This document shows, one piece after another, positions 41,714-53,016 of a DNA stretch of 64,000 nt. Source of the stretch: Xenoacremonium recifei (lineage: Eukaryota > Ascomycota > Sordariomycetes > Hypocreales > Nectriaceae). The notes under the pieces were generated by a model, which saw only the letters and a list, made by a program, of their open reading frames with translations, was not told where the DNA came from and did not search any database. Position numbers and translations under genes: made by a program. The stretch is taken from contig WOFQ01000041.1 of assembly GCA_012184525.1 (NCBI GenBank), forward strand, positions 62,001 to 126,000, in the 5' to 3' direction. Numbering within the stretch: the first letter of the stretch is position 1; the number at the start of each line of letters is the position of its first letter.

Positions 41714-42652
41714 ATGATGCCGGAAAGAGAGGAGAGGATCCTCAGTATTCCGCCCTTTCTGGGCGATTTCCTTATGGGTGGCGTCTCTGCTGCCATTTCC
41801 AAGACCGCTGCAGCACCAATCGAGCGGGTTAAACTTCTCATTCAGAACCAGGACGAAATAATTAAAGCTGGACGCCTTGACCGCCGGTATAATGGCATCT
41901 TCGACTGTTTCATACGCACAGCATCCGATGAGGGTGTCTTGAGTTTCTGGCGTGGAAACACGGCAAATGTCATCCGGTACTTCCCTACCCAAGCTCTCAA
42001 TTTTGCCTTTCGGGACAAGTTCAAGACTATGTTTGGATATAAGAGGGAAATTGATGGCTATGCTATGTGGATGATCGGCAATCTTGCCAGCGGTGGTGCG
42101 GCTGGGGCAACGGGCCAGTTGTTCGTGTACTCATTGGACTACGCGCGAACGAGATTGGCAAACGACGCGAAGAAGTCGGGCCCAGACGGGAAGTTCCAAT
42201 TCAACGGCCTCATCGATGTCTACCGTAAGACACTGGCATCGGATGGGATCGTGGGCCTATACCGTGGGTTTTTCCCTTCTGTCCTCGGCGCCGCTCTCTA
42301 CCGTGGACTCTATTTCGGCATATACGACTCGGTGAAGCCAATACTTCTTGTTGGTGTGATGAAAGACAATTTCCTAGCTTCGTTCGCTCTTGGATACTGC
42401 GTCACTACAGCAGCAGGTATCGCAGCTTACCCACTAGATACAATCCGGCGAAGGATGATGATGACGAGCGGCGAGAAGACTAGATACAGGAGCTCATGGG
42501 ATGCGGCAAAACAGATCATTGCTAAGAACGGCATACGGGCATTTTTCAATGGAGCGGGTGCAAATATCCTGAGAGGCGTTGCTGGTGCCGGGGCACTATC
42601 GATCTATGACCAGCTCCGATTGATCTTCGGAAAGGCTTTGAAAGCTCAATAA
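41714..42652 (+). CDS. Mitochondrial ADP/ATP carrier, intronless
   Basis: 312 residues in one exon. The ADP/ATP carrier signature RRRMMM is at residues 245-250. The three mitochondrial-carrier repeats carry APIERVK (34-40), YSLDYARTR (139-147) and YPLDTIRRR (239-247), with six hydrophobic helices. It exchanges cytosolic ADP for matrix ATP across the inner mitochondrial membrane. The ATG at 41714 is followed by a second ATG. The N-terminus (MMPEREERILSIPPFLGDFL) differs from the usual fungal AAC start, and the gene has no intron, so it looks like a divergent second copy. Such paralogues are often expressed under low oxygen or special conditions. Confidence 0.92.
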   Translation: MMPEREERILSIPPFLGDFLMGGVSAAISKTAAAPIERVKLLIQNQDEIIKAGRLDRRYNGIFDCFIRTASDEGVLSFWRGNTANVIRYFPTQALNFAFRDKFKTMFGYKREIDGYAMWMIGNLASGGAAGATGQLFVYSLDYARTRLANDAKKSGPDGKFQFNGLIDVYRKTLASDGIVGLYRGFFPSVLGAALYRGLYFGIYDSVKPILLVGVMKDNFLASFALGYCVTTAAGIAAYPLDTIRRRMMMTSGEKTRYRSSWDAAKQIIAKNGIRAFFNGAGANILRGVAGAGALSIYDQLRLIFGKALKAQ

Positions 42653-43788
42653 TGGAATTAAAGGAGGTCTGATTCTAGGCCGTGGGACCACGCCGGAGCG
42701 ACTGGATCCAATGATTAGAGCACAAGGACCTGAGGCAAAGCACCCAAGGACTATGGTGTACTGTACATCCTTCTTGTTCAGTACGTGCTCCATCCTTAAT
42801 AGAATGGTTGTTTTCTTCAAATGATATTCCAGCATACCCTTGGCATTAATGAACGCTAGACACCAAAACTAACCCTATAGTGCCGTATCACATTGAGGGA
42901 AACAATAATCCTTGATTGTTGATTCAATTGAAACTTTCATAGTCAGGTTATTTGTTGCTCGCCTTTTCGCGTCGAAACGCAGACGTGAAGCTCATAACGT
43001 CCTTTTAGATTGGGCTGTGGTGATTAGCATTGGCTCCGGCGCCAGAACTAGGCCCTAGTGTAAGGTTATGAAGATGCATTGATCAAGCAGACATAATCAT
43101 AGCCCATTTCGAAGACAAGATTCTTACTTCTCTTCTACCTTGATTCCAGATGTGGCTTATTTCCGGTGTTGAAGCAACTTGAGGGCTGTACCAAGATGAC
43201 CGGTCAGGCCTCAAGATGAAGAAACTGTGTCAGCGTAATCATTCGGGAATCTAATTAGTTCAGACTGACGTCGTGCTCACGATAGGTGAGATTGCCTAGG
43301 ATCAGCCACGGTATCATATTGTTCACGCGACTAAGTCCCGAGGGGAGAGAAACATCTCGGGATACCTATCCGAAGCGGCGACGGGCATCGGAGCCCCCAG
43401 AAACCCCGCATCAGAACATCGATAGCATAATGTCTGCTGGGATCGGTAATCTAAACAACGGGTAGTCGATGCTAGATTGGGAAATCCGGATGCGACTTGT
43501 GCATGAGATACGGGTCTAGAAGCCGATAAACAACAAAAGCAGTGAGATAGGAGACTCGTGACTTTAGGCCTACGAGATAACATCGTCCTTCAAGGGAGGG
43601 TATACTGCCGCCGATAAGAGACATAAATACAATTGCGCTTGACCCTCTCTTGACAGTACCTCATTTCCAGAGATACTATAACCATCAACAGCTTCATAAT
43701 TGTCTAGAAATTTGTGCCGGTCTATCTTCTCTCGTCTTTTCTTGACCCTTGATTGACAGTCCCTATCTATCACATCGTCGATATCAAC
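42653..43788. other. Intergenic, no gene seen
   Basis: 1.14 kb between two plus-strand genes, with no recognisable product in any frame. The last 150 bp are CT-rich before the next ATG, as in many fungal leaders. Confidence 0.45.
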
Positions 43789-44869
43789 ATGCCTGGTCTT
43801 ATCATTGCTCCTCCTAAGGCTCCTGTCGTCATTGGGCCCAAAACTAAGAAGGCCACTCGTCCTAAGACTGAGATCCCCCAGTTCCTTATCGAGGAGGCTC
43901 GAGCCACTGTTCCTCAACAATGGAACGCCGACAAACATATGGTCAAGGACACCGCTCCCGTGGTACACAGCATGAAGTCCATTGGCCTGGAAGGCCATGG
44001 CATTTCTCCCAACGCGGTTACCGACCCCTTCCCGCTGTTCACTAAGGAGGCCATGATGCAGATGAGGCGAGAAATCTTCAGCGATGAGGTTCTCAAAGAT
44101 TGCCGCTACAGCTCTGACTTCATTGCCAACATGGTCCGGGGCATGGGGGCTAAGTCAGCCACGCCGCCCAGAAACTCGACGACTGAGTACAGGCTAACTA
44201 TTTCCTCATAGGCGAGCCCCTTTCACTTACGACGCTTGGTACGACCCTGAAGTCCTAGCTAAGATTTCGGAAGCTGCTGGTATTGACTTGGTGCCTGCCT
44301 TTGACTTCGAAGTTGCAAACATCAACATCTCTATCAATGACCAAACGGCCGAGGTTGTCACTGGCGGCGACGAAACTTCCGCAGTGGCATGGCATTACGA
44401 CAGCTTCCCCTTTGTCTGCGTTACCATGGCTGCGGACTGCACTGATATGGTCGGCGGCGAAACTGCTATCAAGCTCCCTAGCGGGGAGATCCGGAAGGTC
44501 CGAGGCCCGGCCATGGGGACCTGTGTTGTCATGCAGGGTCGGTACATCTATCACCAGGCTCTCAAGGCTTTTGGCGGTCGCGAGCGCATCGCGATGGTCA
44601 CTTCATTGCGGCCTAAGTCACCTTTGATCCGTGATGAAAGCATCCTCGTCGGTGTCCGTGGTATCAGTAATGTAGAGGAGATGTACTCTCAGTATACTGA
44701 GTACAGACTTCAAATTCTGGAGGAGCGTTTCAGGGCAAAGCTCCAGGAGGAGCGTCGCCGTATGGCCCGCCGCAAGTCGTACAACTTTATGGGGATTAAA
44801 CATTTCTTAACTGAACAGAAGGAATACATTGATTCCATGCTGGAGGAGATCCAGGAGCCTGAGAGTTGA
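43789..44869 (+). CDS. Fe(II)/2-oxoglutarate-type oxygenase, uncharacterised fungal family
   Basis: Two exons, 43789-44153 and 44212-44869, giving 340 residues (intron 58 nt with branch GCTAAC). A double-stranded beta-helix iron site is indicated by His183-x-Asp185 in AVAWHYDSFPF and a distal His236 in GRYIYHQALK. An Arg that could bind 2-oxoglutarate follows (GGRERIAMVTSLRP). The N-terminus is basic and Pro-rich (APVVIGPKTKKATRPK). The C-terminus is a long charged helix (ILEERFRAKLQEERRRMARR), which is unusual for a small-molecule oxygenase and hints at a protein or nucleic-acid partner. The family is common in ascomycetes; I know no assigned substrate. The frame extends 12 codons upstream without an ATG, so the start is firm. 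Confidence 0.8.
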
Positions 44870-46227
44870 AGTTTCATAATATTGAGAGCACTTTTCACTG
44901 CATTGTTAAAGCAAGATGATTAGCAACATTTTTTTTACCATAGCATGAATATAATGACGCAAGTTTTAATATCCTACCTTACGAATGTATCCTTCAAGTC
45001 AGCATTGTTCCCATCCGCTGGCATCGCTAGGTCTTCAGACTTCAAGTCGCACTACAACGTCAACGTATAGCAAAGCATCAACATTAATGTCTAGCTACGG
45101 CTATCTACGTCTTCCTATCAGTTTTCACGTTGACGAGGATCATCCAAGGACCCGAGGGTCAGATAAAATAAGAATCTTTCCGTATTCATCCACCAACGAT
45201 CTCAACTTGGCACTTGAGCCTATACGCTGTGATACGACTGATACATGGACGATGCCAAGGCCAGTAAATATGCGGCGTAGCTTGATTTGTTTTAGGTCCC
45301 GTTTATTGATACCCTTTTAAGGCATGTGAGCCATGAAATCTCTACTTTAACAACGCGAAGTTAGTGTCGGCTTCAGCTGCCGATCCCTGCTAGTGACGAT
45401 CCGCCTTGTCGGCTGTCCCAAGGACTCTCATCTTGGAAATGGACGTTAGGGTCATCTGTCTGCACTACCCTTGTCAATCTGTGAGCCTTTCCACAAGAAA
45501 GCTTAGACTCGGAGACTATGCAACATGTCAAAAGAAGGGCACGGTAGTATTCATCCGTAGCTTAAGTATGCGTTCATAATTGCACTCCCGGAGCAAAAGA
45601 AAGAAATGGCGGGCGACAAGATAGTCAGTGTCATGAAAAATGATCATTTCCGTGACGTGGTTAAAATCCGCATCCCCAGCCTCCTCTGGGGATTTTGCCC
45701 TGGAACATGCTTTCATCGGCTCTTGAATAGGGATAACCGACGCTTTATCGCAACGCAGGCAATCATTCCGAGCCCAGGGGATGCGTCGTTTGCTTGCATG
45801 TCACCTTTTTCTCAGCTTTATCATTGATCAAATCAACCCCTGGTACTAGTCGACAAATGATTCTGTAACGATCGCTCCCAGCTTTAATTATACGCGCGCT
45901 ATCCACGGTTGGCTCCTTGAGCCGATGGCTACCACCGCTTTATTCATATCATCGAGGGGGCTGACTTCCAACCAAGAAATACTCTTATTTTATCGAAACT
46001 CAAGGAGTTCCACAAAGAATAACGTTTTGGATAGGAATAGGAGATCGAGAGTCTGTCCCGATGTACCTACCGCCTGAGCCTGAGCACTCCCTTATTCTTC
46101 AACCTTCAATGAGGTATAACATCTTTTCTGGTGTCGAAGAGGTAATAGGATTTTTATTATGAAGTTTCAAGACTTCATCATAGATCTCGTGCCTATATAA
46201 CGTATATCACTCTCACTGCACTCCTAT
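44870..46227. other. Convergent intergenic region
   Basis: 1.36 kb, no gene recognised. Several scattered short frames without resemblance; it may contain decayed sequence that I cannot identify. Confidence 0.4.
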
Positions 46228-48884
46228 TCATTGCATCCCAAGGTTCCACATCTTACTCGGGTCCAGCAAGCTGTAAGACACGTCATCTTGGCCAGCCATC
46301 TGATCCGCGATTGCAAAGAACTCGTCAGAGGATATTCCAATGCTGTCGAGAAACTCAACTTGGTTTGTCATAAGAGTGCTATAGCCGAAAGGCGTCTGGC
46401 ATTCGCCTGACATTGACAAAACCATCATATTACCCTGTGTAGTGGAATTTGCTGTCACTGAGTTTGCGTTCTCTCCTTCACCAACCCTACTGTTACATGA
46501 GTGTGAGTCGACTTGCAGCGGAGCCGCAGATTCCGGAATCACTAGGTTAGTTGGTTGGAAACCATCGTGATCAATTCTCCCAGCCATCTCAGTGAAAAGC
46601 CTCTCAAGATAGACAAGTTCCTCTTTTCGAAGTTCCGCTATTCGGTTTCCTCTGCCTATCATGGTATCTAGAATGGAGTGGGCATCCTTGTGTCCCTCTT
46701 GGCTATCAGCTAGGCTTGGAAACAGTGTTTTAGCCATAGCAAGATGTAAGCCGGCTCCGTAGGCAAACTCGAGATCGAAAGGTAAAAAGGTTCCTTGGTG
46801 GAATGAGAAAGGTGCGAAAAGTCATGTGAGGAGCCTACTTACCCAAGAGGGTGTCCTCTTGCGACAAGATCTGTAATGTCTTGCTGGCCGATTTGATACC
46901 AACCGAAATCAATGTCTTTATAAGTCCAGAAAAGTCCTTCCAGTCTTCCTCTTCAGTGCCAAGCTTTTCTAAACGTTCCTTCAAGACAGAAAAGAGGAGA
47001 GGGCGTGTGGCATAGATGACACACTTCAATTAGTTTTAATCAGCATACCAGCATTGGTCACGACGGGGTCTGAGTGGATGTTTCGTACGAACCTGGTGAT
47101 ACAGCAGTGTGATATGGCGGGTTCCTTTCGGCATGGTCTCGACCGAGTTTTGAAACTTAAGGTGGATTATTCTCTCAATCTCCTGGGCGTGCCCGCCCAT
47201 CATTTGAAGTATATGTTTCGTAGTTTTCAAGAAAGTTCCCAGCTGGGTTTTCTCTGTTGTGTAGATGGCTGAGCACGTAAGCTACTAGTACTTGGGTGGG
47301 CATTGTGCCTACTTACACGTGTGGATGTGAGAAAGCAGCTGGGAGAGCTTGACGTGGAGGCTAATAAGGGTTATGTCTTCTTCCTCAGGTGTCCCTGGTG
47401 GGTTGAGAAGAGCAGTAATGTCGCTGTCGTGTGTGGTCATCGGGATACCAACGGAGCAGGAGAAATGCCTATCCATGACATATAATGTCCACCAGAGACT
47501 CCGACACCGTGCCAACGCTGCAATTCCCAATTCGTCTTCGGGTAACTGGGTATGTAATCCTTCCATTTTGGCCATGCAGAGGGCCTGGGAATGCTATCGA
47601 GGGTTATTAGTCTACCTAGAAGTGTTATACTGGAACGGAGAAACTCACGTAGAGAGTGGCTGACTCTCTCTGATCGACAGAGTAAAGATATAAGCTTACC
47701 AGCGAAAGGACTTCTATTGCTAATAGGCTCTCCCTCCATAAGACTCCTGGCCCTGGCAAGAGATTCATGGCCCGTAGGAAGAAGTTGGATCCAGGAAGCG
47801 ATTCGCTTCGGTGTGATGGAGAAAGTAAAGCCTTCCCGAAAGCAAGGATCAAGAGGAATTGGATGAACCAAAGACGGTGCTCCGCAGCCCTTTCTGCAGC
47901 ATTCTTATAAAATTCACGGATAGCAGCAGCAAATGAAACTTCGTCGAAGAACCGAAAATTCTGGCCAAGGTGAAAGCTTACTGTTTGTAGAAGATAGATA
48001 GAGTGGTCAATTGAGGGCAGCCCACTGATATCTGGTACCCCTTCCGCTGCATTTTGACTCCAGCGCAGGGGATAGACTTCTTTCAAAACGAAGACCGGGG
48101 CATCGTAAGGAGACCCTAACTGCAGTCTTTCCGCCAACAGGTACGAGAGTCTAGCAGTAAATGACCACGTCGACCACGGGGCGAGCCATACTGTTCATTT
48201 CCTAAGTCAGCTTCCAAAAACCTGCTGGTCTGCTGGCATTACTCACTCCAGCTGCGTCTGTCCTTGAGTGTATTTTTGATGACCGTGGAGGGTAATGCGA
48301 AAGGACTTATCCAGATGCTACGTCCAAAGTCATTTGCCTCCGACACCCGCTGCTCCTCTGTTTCTGCCCGTAATGCGTGGGTCTCGGTATCAGCAGAGCC
48401 CTCGCGTCCAACATCCGAATCGCAAATACTATGAGAGGGAGAGTCTGAAGGCGGAACAGTGGGTGCCCTAGCAGCCGACTCTCGTCTCTTGTGCACCGAC
48501 TCCGGCTCTCGAACATGGTTCTGTAGCTCTTGAAGATATCTGTCCCAAAGAAAAGAAGTGTTACCCTCGTAATGAAACTCATCTGCAGGGAGTGCAAGGG
48601 TACTCACAGCTCTGATACCATTACCCGTCTGCCACTCTCAGCAAACCGGCATTTCAAGAGACGCCGCCGGCAGTTAGTGCAAGGCTCCGTGCCTGAACAT
48701 TTGATCTTGCTCTGGCGACAAGCAATACACCTGGCGTAAGACATCGAAGTGTCAGTAGGCTTCTTCTAGAACCCTGAGTGAGGCAGTCAAGGAGCTTGGC
48801 TTCTTACGCATTAGCTGTTCTCCTCCCCTTCCGAGGAAGCCTCTGCTGTTCCTGGGCCTCCTGAGAGCCGCGGGCTTGCTGCAT
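46228..48884 (-). CDS. Zn2Cys6 transcription factor, eight exons
   Basis: Exons on the minus strand: 48884-48808, 48730-48608, 48539-48247, 48190-47649, 47584-47317, 47268-47093, 47023-46843 and 46793-46228, giving 741 residues. Introns are 48-77 nt, all GT-AG. The zinc cluster is Cys27, 30, 37, 43, 46 and 53 (C-X2-C-X6-C-X5-C-X2-C-X6-C), interrupted at its start by intron 1. A coiled-coil (VSELYLQELQNHVRE) and an acidic/Ser-rich linker follow. The fungal-specific TF domain includes RCRSLWWTLYVMDRHFSCSV and GIPMTTHDSDI. The C-terminus has a segment of alternating polar residues that could activate transcription. It sits next to, and divergent from, the hydratase gene, so it is a candidate regulator of the hydratase, amine oxidase and SSADH group. 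Confidence 0.87.
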
Positions 48885-49951
48885 TGAGCGAAACCGGCGG
48901 CGATACCGCTTGTTACGGGCTAGCCGTAGTAATGCAGTATGAGAGAAGGGAGACTCCTGTTAGGGTGTTGAGGGGCATGCGGTTACCGTACAGCTTTTAG
49001 GGTATTATTGCAGTCATTACCAACATGAGGTGTGGTACTCTGATAAGGACCAGAACCCGCAGAGTCCCACGTGACCCTTAAACGGACATCCAGACGCCAA
49101 TCACATTAAGGCCGTTTCACCTCCATGACTCAAAAATAGGCTTACCCCGCATCGTCGTGTTATGTCCAGCTTCTTTACTCATTTCAATGTGAAGGGTTTG
49201 GTAGCTCGTGTCCGTCATCACAGTCCGCAAAGACGGGTTGTTGGCACCACGAGAAGGTTCGATATGGAACTGGCATGCGGGGATAGGAGAGAGAAGCCAA
49301 ACAAGACCAATGCAAGCTTTCCAATTTCGTTGCCTTTTTAGGTATTGGTTAGCGGCATTGATGCATTATCCCGCATTTCAGTATGAGGACCCCCCAACCC
49401 TCCCTCCTCCCGCGCACCTTTTCCTATTACATGAGAAGATACGACAAATGGGCCAACCAGCGTCGACATTGCATCAATTCTCATCATGCGCACATTCCTA
49501 GATGTCTCAAAAGTGGAGAAGTGTTCATAATGACACATGCCTTTGGGAGCGTCTTGCAGGGGTCGGGACTTGAAGCCGATGCTTTCTATTAGCATCCAGA
49601 GCTGCGACAGCCCGCTACCACACGACTCGCCGCCCTGATGATTGGGTTGGCAGGCGTGACGACTTCGAACAAATCATCGACTCTCCAGCTGGTGCCATCC
49701 TTATATTTTCTACGAGATAGGCATCCGCTGCAAATCCCATCTCCCTCCGAGTCAGAAAGCTACGAATCGGACAAGAGCCGATCCCGTCGGCGTCGCGTCT
49801 GATCATTAAGGTGTGCATGTATGGACGTACAATACTGAGTGATCTGTATAGCTATCGCGTATTTTAAGTTGACAGGCATTCCCATCTCATCTCATCACCG
49901 TGTCTCCCTTTCGCAGGTCTTACAATTTTTTTTTAACTCACAGATCTCATC
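48885..49951. promoter_or_regulatory. Divergent promoter region of the TF and hydratase genes
   Basis: 1.07 kb with no gene that I can support. The two genes start away from each other, consistent with a shared control region. The last 80 bp before the hydratase ATG are CT-rich, then a T run (49926-49934). Confidence 0.4.
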
Positions 49952-50737
49952 ATGACGTCCTTTGATCTCCGAGAAGTTGCCGAGGCTCTGCACACTGCGC
50001 GGGTCGAACGGAAGCCCATCCAGCCTCCCTCCAAGACATGGCCTGCTCTTGACACGGACAGCGCCTTCGAGGTGCAACGCATTACCGTCGATACTGCAGT
50101 CAAGGGCGGCGACCGACTAGTAGGATACAAGCTAGGCAACATTGCAAAGGTGATGCAAGATGCTTTCGGCGTGGACCAACCAGATTACGGCTTCCTCCTC
50201 GCCAGCGGCTTCATGTATGAAGCAACCACGTTGAAGCTCTCCGACTACATAAAGCCGTACGTAGAGCTAGAGCCAGCCTTCGTACTAAAGGCTCCCCTCA
50301 AGGGCCCTAATGTGACTGTTGCCGATGTCATCAGTGCCATTGACTACGCTGTTCCTGCTATCGAGATTATTGACTCGCGCGTCGAGAATTGGAACATCAA
50401 CCTTCAGGACACCCTAGCGGACAACGGTTCAACAGCGGCCGTCATTATCGGCGGCACCCCTAGACGGATCACCGACCTAGCACTGAGCAATACCCGGGGG
50501 GTACTGAAGTTCAATGGCAAGGAGGTGATGGCCGGCAATACTGCCAACATTCTTGGGAACCCATTGTCAGCAGTGGCCTGGTTGGCGAACCGCCTGGCAA
50601 CCTACGGAGTGTGGTTTGAGGCCGGACAGTTCATTCTGCCAGGCAGTTGTCTCCAGGCCATTCCGATGAATGAATCTGGTCGCTGGACTTGCACGTTTGA
50701 GGGCTGGGGCACAATCGAATTTGACGTTTCATCATAG
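49952..50737 (+). CDS. 2-keto-4-pentenoate hydratase-like enzyme (MhpD/HpaH type)
   Basis: Intronless, 261 residues, the normal length for the MhpD branch of the fumarylacetoacetate-hydrolase superfamily. Metal ligands fit the E. coli MhpD pattern: Glu105 and Glu107 in PYVELEPAFVL and Glu138 in PAIEIIDSR, with Lys60 in GYKLGN. The DNGSTAAVIIGG and WLANRLATYG blocks are also typical. Bacterial relatives add water to 2-hydroxy-dienoates in the lower meta-cleavage pathways, giving 4-hydroxy-2-oxo acids for an aldolase. In fungi the family is uncommon and its role is not established; decarboxylases of the same fold (for example 4-oxalocrotonate decarboxylase) cannot be excluded. No intron is present, unlike the neighbours, and closeness to bacterial proteins should be tested. 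Confidence 0.88.
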   Translation: MTSFDLREVAEALHTARVERKPIQPPSKTWPALDTDSAFEVQRITVDTAVKGGDRLVGYKLGNIAKVMQDAFGVDQPDYGFLLASGFMYEATTLKLSDYIKPYVELEPAFVLKAPLKGPNVTVADVISAIDYAVPAIEIIDSRVENWNINLQDTLADNGSTAAVIIGGTPRRITDLALSNTRGVLKFNGKEVMAGNTANILGNPLSAVAWLANRLATYGVWFEAGQFILPGSCLQAIPMNESGRWTCTFEGWGTIEFDVSS

Positions 50738-51420
50738 GAAAGTCACGCGTCTACGAGATTGGAGGTTTTAGAGTACCAGACGTCGTTGATCGAAGACGTG
50801 TCGATGTAGCATGAATGATCATGATTTTCCCGTTGTTCCAGTTGTTTCCATACCCTATACAATCATCTCGCGTGTTTCAATCTGCGCAGGCGTGCATTTA
50901 ACCCGATTGACCGAGTACGTCTCACAACCTAGAAATGATTTATATAATTTATCCATTGACATCAATTGTCTTCCTTTTCTCCTCCCGTGTCAGGTTTTGA
51001 AGTTCTGCTAGAATGGTCAGTGATTGCTGTCGCATCAAGTGCAATCCGCCCAAATTTCACAGAGTCTCCGATTCTCGGTTCCCGTTTTTATCAAACTAGA
51101 ACATACATATCACTAAATTAACGAATCATGATAGGGCATTGGAAGGCCTCAACGCTCTACGTAGTGTTGTATGGCTCTCTTCAAAATTTCCTCTTTCGGC
51201 GTTCCTTCAACGAGGCAATCGGGCTTCACGAGACTCGATGATGTGGCCACCTCCGCTTCACGCGACCGTCGCGGGGTCTGCGGGGAAATTCTCAAAAATA
51301 ATGCCACATTGGGAAGCATGGCGGATCGGGGCAACTCAATAGTTATATATATATATGTGCTGCGTGATGTTGGGTTTTTTTAAAGTATGAGTCTTCATTT
51401 CTCTTCATTGCACAGTCGCT
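50738..51420. other. Intergenic, no gene seen
   Basis: 683 bp between two plus-strand genes, with a TA-rich tract (TATATATATATG around 51344-51356) about 65 bp upstream of the amine oxidase ATG. Confidence 0.45.
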
Positions 51421-52915
51421 ATGTTTGATCTTCTTGTTGTTGGCGCCGGCCTCAGTGGGCTTCAGGCGGCTTACACTGCTAAGCAGGCCGGTCTCTCAGT
51501 GGCTGTTGTTGAGGCCCGAAACCGCGTCGGAGGGAAAACCTGGAGCGTGCCGTTGGCCTCTGGGCGCGGAATTGCAGATCTCGGAGCTGCTTGGATCAAC
51601 GACTCCCTTCAACCGCGCGTCTGGGACTACGTCAAGCAGTTCGGTCTCAAAACCACGGTTCAGCGACTGGAGGGAACGGCCGTGATCCAGGAATCGTCGA
51701 CGGAGCGTGGAGAATTTCCCTATGGCATTATGCCCGAAGTTCGTAACCCCTGTAATTGCTCTGTTAATCACCCAGAGTCGCTGACAACGGCTTAAAACAG
51801 TGGTCCGAAGAGGACAAGGCCAACTTGGCGAAAATTCGAGACCATATCCAAGCCGAATCGATGAAGCAAGAGACACCGCGACCAGAGGACGACAAAGTGA
51901 CGCTCGATCAATATGTTCGCAATCTCGGAGCCAACGATCGGACAGCCAAGATGGTCAATCTCTGGGTCCATGCAATGCACGGCTTAGAATCGACCCAGGA
52001 ATCGGCTGCCTTCTTCATCGACTACTGTCGCAGCAACCACGGCCTGTTGGCAATTCGCGCGGATGACAAGACCGGAGGCAACTACATGCGTTTCCACGGA
52101 GGTATGCTCACAGTTTGAGGTTTAAATGTTCAATTATTAATGGTCTTTGGGGGACAGGCACCCAGGCGATATCCCAGGGCATTGCTCAATTGATTGGGCC
52201 TGCGAGCATTTTCCTTTCCGAACCGGTCGTCTCCATCAATGATCTGAAGACGCATGTTCAGGTGTCAACAACGACGGGGAAACTTTTCAGCGCTCGAAAA
52301 GTGATCATTTCGATGCCAAGTGCCATGTTGAAGGAGTTAACCTTCCAGCCCAGCCTTCCGGCCCGCGTGCAAGAAGTCACTAATGCCACAACCTTGGGTC
52401 ATTACAATAAGGCCATTGTCTGCTACGACAAGCCTTGGTGGAGGGACTTGGGCTACAACGGCTTCTTCTTCAGCTTCACCGGACCCGTTGATATCGCTCG
52501 AGACACAAGTGTCGATGAGATAGGGTTCTATGCGTTGACATGCTTCGTGAATGGAGTCAATGGTGTTCGATGGAGCAAGCTGACTCCCCATGAGCGCCGC
52601 CGCGAGGTTTTGGAGCAGTTTGCCTCGGTTTACAAGGGTGGCAAGGAATCGGAACTCTGGCGTCCCATTGAGTTTTTCGAGCAGATATGGCAGCACGAAC
52701 AATTCAGTAGAGGGGCACTTGCACCTATCCCAGCCATCGGCCATTATACGAAGTTCGCGGACGTCTACGGTAAACCTGTTGGAAACCTACATTTCGTTGG
52801 AACAGAGTATTCGAACCATTGGAAGGGGTACATGGAGGGTGCGCTCCACTCAGGGGACCTGGGAGCGAAGGAGGCAATCGAAGCGATCAAGGGCGCACCT
52901 CGAGCCAGCTTATAA
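51421..52915 (+). CDS. Flavin-containing amine oxidase
   Basis: Three exons, 51421-51738, 51801-52101 and 52158-52915, giving 458 residues (introns 62 and 56 nt). The FAD dinucleotide fold is at the very N-terminus (LLVVGAGLSGLQAAYTAK, then VVEARNRVGGK and DLGAAWI). LHFVGTEYSNHWKGYMEGA near the end contacts FAD, as in monoamine oxidases. The Cys that attaches FAD covalently in MAO-A/B is not in its usual place, so FAD is probably non-covalent. The reaction expected is oxidation of a primary or secondary amine to an imine/aldehyde with release of hydrogen peroxide. No clear peroxisomal tripeptide: it ends in RASL. The aldehyde product could be taken by the aldehyde dehydrogenase encoded 2.7 kb downstream. 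Confidence 0.88.
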
Positions 52916-53016
52916 TGGCATGAAAAACAGAAGGCACATTTCATATTCAGCGGTGGTCACTCAATATATTCATTTCAATTCGTCGTCGCGGCTCCAAGAT
53001 GCCTGCTTTCTGTGAA

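Noticed and set aside
45000..45320. 111-codon plus-strand frame in the 44.9-46.2 kb gap
   Set aside because: No similarity to any family I know and no splice-compatible extension; treated as chance.
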